From Chthonomonas sp. UBA2387 (GTDB taxonomy: Bacteria > Armatimonadota > Fimbriimonadia > Fimbriimonadales > Fimbriimonadaceae): 9,214 nucleotides of DNA. Under the pieces are notes generated by a model that worked only from the letters and a program-made list of their open reading frames with translations, did not search any database and was not told the origin of the DNA. The stretch spans positions 18,576 through 27,789 of the forward strand of contig DDSP01000007.1 in the NCBI GenBank assembly GCA_002343445.1, in the 5' to 3' direction. Shown one piece after another: positions 6,057-9,214 of the stretch. The translations under genes were made by a program, and so were the position numbers. Positions within the stretch are counted from its first letter, which is position 1. Every line of letters starts with the position of its first letter.

Positions 6057-6889
6057 GCGTGGTCCGAGCGGGGGCATGGCGTTGGCCCGTCCAAGCCGGG
6101 GTTCGCGAAGACGCGTTCTTCGAGCGATTGGAGCTCTTCACCCGACTTGCCGCCGACGAAGGCGTCGAGTGGTTGGTCTATCCGGAGTTGTTCGTGCTCG
6201 AGCTTCTGGGGGGGACGCGGGGCTGGACCGAGGCCACGGTGCCGCATTTCCTCAGCCGCTTCGCTCCCCGCCTCGAATCGGCCCTTTCGGGTCTGGCGAA
6301 GCGATACAGCATGACCATCGTGGGCGGCTCGCACTATCGGCTCGAGGGGGACGACGTGGTCCACATGGGCGTGGTCGCGGAAGCGGATGGCTCGCTGGTG
6401 TTTCAGCCCAAGAACAACGGCACGGTGTACGAACGCGACGTCTGGAAGCTGCCCGCGCGCCACGGTCTGGCACGGTTCAGGGACCCTCGGCTAGGCCTGA
6501 CCGTCTGCTACGATAGCGAATTCCCGGAAGCCGTCCGCAAGCTTGCCGAGGCCGGTGTCGAGTGCCTTTGCATCCCCGCGTACACCGAGACGGTTCAGGG
6601 GTTTCAGCGGGTGCGTTGGTGCTGCCTCTCGCGTGCGGTGGAGAATCAGATCTTCGTCATCCACGCATCGCTCGGCGGGTCGTTGGAGATGGAGCCGCTG
6701 GTGGACACGCAAGGCACCGCGGCGATCATCGCGCCCAGCGTCCGCCCATTCCCCGATGAGGCGGTGCTTTCCGAAAGCATGGACCTGGCCGTCGCGGATC
6801 TGGACTTCGACGCCCTGCACGAAGCTCGCGAGACGGGCTCTGTGCGGAACTGGCACGACCGCAACAACAGCGCTTGGCGTTGGCTCTGA
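6053..6889 (+). CDS. Carbon-nitrogen hydrolase (nitrilase superfamily)
   Basis: Members hydrolyse nitriles, amides or carbamoyl groups through a Glu-Lys-Cys triad. In this 278-residue cytosolic protein the triad is visible: Glu45 in LVYPELF, Lys120 in FQPKNN, and Cys152 in LTVCYDSEFPE. The second conserved Glu is probably Glu127 (VYERD). Further family features are AYTET after the nucleophile strand, and RVRWCCLSRAVENQIFVIHA, the typical RA.EN stretch. Length is normal for a stand-alone nitrilase fold. The ATG at 6053 overlaps the GNAT stop (ATGA) and has GGAG 8 bases upstream. The sequence resembles the C-terminal half of YhcX-like GNAT-hydrolase fusions more than classical nitrilases or beta-ureidopropionases. 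The substrate cannot be read from the sequence; an omega-amidase-like or acylated-amine substrate is possible. Confidence 0.92.
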   Translation: MSVVRAGAWRWPVQAGVREDAFFERLELFTRLAADEGVEWLVYPELFVLELLGGTRGWTEATVPHFLSRFAPRLESALSGLAKRYSMTIVGGSHYRLEGDDVVHMGVVAEADGSLVFQPKNNGTVYERDVWKLPARHGLARFRDPRLGLTVCYDSEFPEAVRKLAEAGVECLCIPAYTETVQGFQRVRWCCLSRAVENQIFVIHASLGGSLEMEPLVDTQGTAAIIAPSVRPFPDEAVLSESMDLAVADLDFDALHEARETGSVRNWHDRNNSAWRWL

Positions 6890-7018
6890 AGCGGGCGACG
6901 ACCGGCTGGCATCCCCCCGGCTGCAAGGCCGCGCGACACCGAACCACGACCCTTTCGTCCCAACCGATAGGCGGAGCGACGACCCGCGACCCGGCCGCAC
7001 TCGCGGACAACATCAGGT

Positions 7019-7046
7019 ACCTTGGACCTACGACCTGTGACCTTCG
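7019..7046 (+). repeat. Four tandem 7-bp units ACCTNNG
   Basis: Units ACCTTGG, ACCTACG, ACCTGTG and ACCTTCG follow each other with no gap, and a degenerate GACCCACG follows. The first unit is also the right half of the palindrome AGGTACCT (7015-7022). The array lies in the otherwise unremarkable spacer 6890-7133, where I see no clear promoter or U-tailed terminator. It is about 90 bases ahead of the preferred M48 start, a position fit for an operator. Confidence 0.65.
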
Positions 7047-7133
7047 GACCCACGGGTTGGAAACGGGCCGCCGAGGCGCGCGTCATGCTGGTTCGGCGAC
7101 GCGATGAAGCCCGCCCCCTTTGGACAACCGAAC

Positions 7134-8936
7134 ATGAATCACTCTTTTTTCTCGAAGCTCGCGCGGACCGCAGCCTCCGCGCTTGCCTTTGCCGTAGCCG
7201 CCGGCGTCCACGCGCTGACGCTCGACGAACTGAAACAGATGGTCAAAGAACTCGAGGCCATCGCGGTAAAGCACCCGGACTATGCCTACCCGATCGAATG
7301 CGAGATCGTCGATCGGCCCGTGATCAACGCCCACGCTACGGCGATCTATCGCGGCGAGGGCGAGAAACCCCAGGCCAAGATGGTGGTGTTCACCGGTTTG
7401 GTGGACTTCATGAAGGACGACAAGGACCTTATCCGAGCCGTTGTCGCGCACGAAGTGTCCCACCTTGCCTGCGGTCACGTGTCGCCCACCGAGCCCGTTG
7501 CCCGCGACCTGAGCCAGTTCTGGACGCGAACGCAGGAACTCGAAGCCGACGCCACGGGCGCCATGCTGCTGCAACGCAGCGGCCACTCCAAAGACCACAT
7601 GGCGCAGATGCTGCTCAAGCTCGACGAGGCTCGCGGCCGAACGGGCAGCTGGATCAACCGCCTTTCGGGCACCCACCCCGACCCCAAGGAGCGGGCCTCC
7701 CGCTTCCTCGACGACCCCCGCGTCGTGCGGTCCGTCCTCGAGTTCGACATGGGTCTGGCGTTCATGGAGGCGCGACGCTTCCTGTTCGCCGCCGAGATGT
7801 TCAAGAAGGCCGCCCAGCGCGAACCCGCGTTCAAGGAAGCCTGGGTCAACGCTGGCTTGGCCAGCCTGATGGACTACTTCGACAAGCTGCCGGTCGCCAT
7901 TCATGAGAAGTGGCTCCGCCCCGACTTCGGCCCCGCCATCTTGGAGGTCTCGCTCACGCTCAACCGCGACCCCGAAATCCGCGCCGAAGATCGCGCCCGC
8001 TACCAGACGGCCCTCGCTTCGATCGCCGCCGCGCGCACCAACGCCGCCGGCCACGAGCGGTTGGACGACCTCGAAGGACTGGCCTGGGTGCTCGACCCCG
8101 AAGCCCAGCGCATCAACGCGGGCGTCGAGATGCTCACGAAATGGCGGCCCTCCGAAGACGAGACCCGGCTCCGCAAGGCCAACAACATCGCGCTCGGACT
8201 GCAACGGCTCGGCAAGAACCGCGAGGCCGCCAAGGCGCTGGTGGAGGCCACCAAGGCGACGGACGAGTTCAATGCGTCGGTCGGCGAGAACCTGGGACGG
8301 CTCGGCGCTTCGACGGTCGTGGGCTCCGATGCGGGCCACGCCGCCGAGATGCTGAAGACTTGGCTCGAGCTGACGCCCTCGCTCAACCAGTACTACGGTG
8401 CGGTGAAGAAGGAGTACGAGGCCGTGTGCAAATCGGCCAACCTGCAAGCCGTCGCCATCCAGCCCGCCCCGGCCTACCTCTGCCGCGTGGTGAGCATGAT
8501 GGTCGACGGCAAGGAGGTCAGCCGCTTCCTGCCGATCGGCGATTTGGTCGCTGCGATGGGCAAGGCGGACATCCGCCTCAAGTTCGACGACCGCTATCCG
8601 AACCTCAACGAGTGGCGTTGGCAGGGCGGGCAGTTCACCTGCTTCTCCGAAGACCCCTCGTTCGTGATGCGGCTCACGTCGTACCTGCCCGGTTCCTATG
8701 TGGTGCTTCGCACCGTGGACGAAGGCACGCGCACCGACCTGCGGATCACGGTCGGCATGTCGGAGGACGAGTTCGGCAAGGTCCTCAACCCCAAGGGCGG
8801 GCTGGCCAAGCCGCTCGCGAAGGGTGGCCAAACCGAGGACTGGCTGTATTACCCCGGTCTGCAACTCGGCGTCCTGATCAAGGATGGCAAGGTCGCCGGC
8901 ATCACCACCACCCCCGTCCAAGACGACGAGGATTGA
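7134..8936 (+). CDS. Secreted M48 family zinc metallopeptidase with TPR-like region
   Basis: This 600-residue protein has a signal peptide of about 27 residues (MNHSFFSKLAR... ending VHA). The M48 peptidase domain, ~30-200, has the zinc motif HEVSH at 106-110 with catalytic Glu107. The third ligand is Glu135 in ELEADATG, and the typical THPDPKERASR element is at 180-190. A TPR-like helical region follows, with one clear unit at about 205-245, then a long helical stretch to ~440. The last ~150 residues form an unusual C-terminal region with two Trp-containing lobes. The layout is like BepA/YfgC-type periplasmic proteases (M48 plus TPR), which clear or help fold envelope proteins; the role here is inferred. 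I prefer the ATG at 7134 for its compact signal peptide and TTTGGA upstream; an ATG at 7104 adds ten residues but has no Shine-Dalgarno. It probably has its own promoter, as 244 bases separate it from the hydrolase. Confidence 0.92.
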   Translation: MNHSFFSKLARTAASALAFAVAAGVHALTLDELKQMVKELEAIAVKHPDYAYPIECEIVDRPVINAHATAIYRGEGEKPQAKMVVFTGLVDFMKDDKDLIRAVVAHEVSHLACGHVSPTEPVARDLSQFWTRTQELEADATGAMLLQRSGHSKDHMAQMLLKLDEARGRTGSWINRLSGTHPDPKERASRFLDDPRVVRSVLEFDMGLAFMEARRFLFAAEMFKKAAQREPAFKEAWVNAGLASLMDYFDKLPVAIHEKWLRPDFGPAILEVSLTLNRDPEIRAEDRARYQTALASIAAARTNAAGHERLDDLEGLAWVLDPEAQRINAGVEMLTKWRPSEDETRLRKANNIALGLQRLGKNREAAKALVEATKATDEFNASVGENLGRLGASTVVGSDAGHAAEMLKTWLELTPSLNQYYGAVKKEYEAVCKSANLQAVAIQPAPAYLCRVVSMMVDGKEVSRFLPIGDLVAAMGKADIRLKFDDRYPNLNEWRWQGGQFTCFSEDPSFVMRLTSYLPGSYVVLRTVDEGTRTDLRITVGMSEDEFGKVLNPKGGLAKPLAKGGQTEDWLYYPGLQLGVLIKDGKVAGITTTPVQDDED

Positions 8937-8944
8937 CACTCCCC

Positions 8945-8973
8945 GCCGCCCCGGCGCTCGGCGTCGGGGCGGC
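8945..8973 (+). terminator. Strong GC hairpin after the M48 gene, no U-tract
   Basis: GCCGCCCCGGCGC, loop TCG, GCGTCGGGGCGGC forms a 13-bp stem with a single G-U pair, 8 bases after the M48 stop codon. No T run follows on either strand. It may be a 3' stabilising hairpin or a terminator of the kind lacking a U-tail. It lies 29 bases before the next start codon, so it also separates two co-directed genes. Confidence 0.55.
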
Positions 8974-9002
8974 ACCACCCAACACAGGTAGGCTTCCGAC
9001 CA

Positions 9003-9214
9003 GTGGTCGTCTCTGCAACCCTAGCTCTGATCCTCGGCGCCCAGGCCGCTTGGACGGTCAACGATCACCATACGTTGATCTGGAATGGCGAGCCGTACCT
9101 GCCCGTGGGCCTGCGTATCCCAGGCTCGCCGGACGAGGTCCGCAGGGCCAAAGAGGCGGGCATCGCGGATGTGATCGTTGACCTGCCCGCCGACGGCACG
9201 GGCTGGGCTGAGAC
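9003..9214 (+). CDS. Putative exported protein, N-terminal part (partial)
   Basis: An open frame begins at GTG 9003 and runs off the window with 70 codons visible. AGGTAGG (8986-8992) lies 10 bases upstream. The first 15 residues (VVVSATLALILGAQA) look like a short signal peptide, though without the usual positive residue. The mature part begins AWTVNDHHTLIWNGEPYLPVG and continues LRIPGSPDEVRRAKEAGIADVIVDLP. The pattern 'own name for the good: WNG.P.LPVG' followed by a helix and a strand ending in D resembles the first beta-strand and helix of TIM-barrel glycoside hydrolases of the beta-galactosidase-like kind. This is too little for a firm call. There is no earlier in-frame start after the M48 stop. 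Confidence 0.65.
   Translation, partial: MVVSATLALILGAQAAWTVNDHHTLIWNGEPYLPVGLRIPGSPDEVRRAKEAGIADVIVDLPADGTGWAE

Noticed and set aside
6890..7018. Short GCGAC-rich direct repeats (GCGACGACC near 6895 and 6976)
   Set aside because: These are short, imperfect and expected by chance in such GC-rich spacer DNA.
7083..8978. A 631-residue open frame on the minus strand opposite the M48 gene
   Set aside because: It is an antisense shadow in GC-rich DNA: composition is odd (His/Arg/Glu/Val-rich), no domain is recognisable, and the plus strand carries clear HEVSH and ELEAD motifs.

Overview
This is a GC-rich bacterial chromosomal window packed with housekeeping genes. I see no mobile element, CRISPR array, integrase or phage gene. 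All eleven genes are recognisable at least at family level. Several traits suggest a deep-branching, didermal or atypical-envelope lineage such as Armatimonadota (Fimbriimonas-like): -10 boxes of the TAGAAT/TACAAT type, frequent GTG/TTG starts, a secreted AMIN-amidase paired with a GerMN protein, and a GNAT plus carbon-nitrogen hydrolase pair. The lineage is an inference from gene content, not proven by the sequence.

Minus strand, 1-4298, read right to left. A well-formed promoter (TTGGCA-17-TAGAAT) drives a secreted N-acetylmuramoyl-L-alanine amidase, which overlaps by 11 bases a gene for a membrane-anchored GerMN-domain protein. Next comes a short spacer with a second TAGAAT promoter and a strong U-tailed hairpin lying inside the presumed 5' leader of nusA. 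Then follow nusA, ylxR and the first 479 bases of infB, which runs off the window. This is the conserved nusA-ylxR-infB transcription/translation cluster, but rimP is not in its usual place upstream of nusA and no ylxQ-type gene lies between ylxR and infB. YlxR has no ordinary start codon ahead of its first conserved cysteine.

Plus strand, 4372-9214. A divergent extended -10 precedes tRNA-Val(UAC), which carries an encoded CCA. ParB follows after 53 bases, with a TTG start behind a near-perfect Shine-Dalgarno and no parA beside it. ParB overlaps a GNAT acetyltransferase by 4 bases (GTGA), which overlaps a carbon-nitrogen hydrolase by 4 bases (ATGA), so the three are probably translationally coupled. 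The last two look like an unfused version of the YhcX-type acetyltransferase-hydrolase fusion.

After a spacer of about 240 bases holding a 7-bp tandem repeat (ACCTNNG x4) comes a secreted M48 metallopeptidase with a TPR-like middle and an unusual C-terminal part. A 13-bp GC hairpin follows, then the start of a probably exported protein that is cut by the window end.

I found no convincing new multi-gene system. The most interesting points are the nusA leader terminator, the start-less ylxR, the split GNAT/hydrolase pair coupled to an orphan parB, the heptad repeat and the C-terminal region of the M48 protein.
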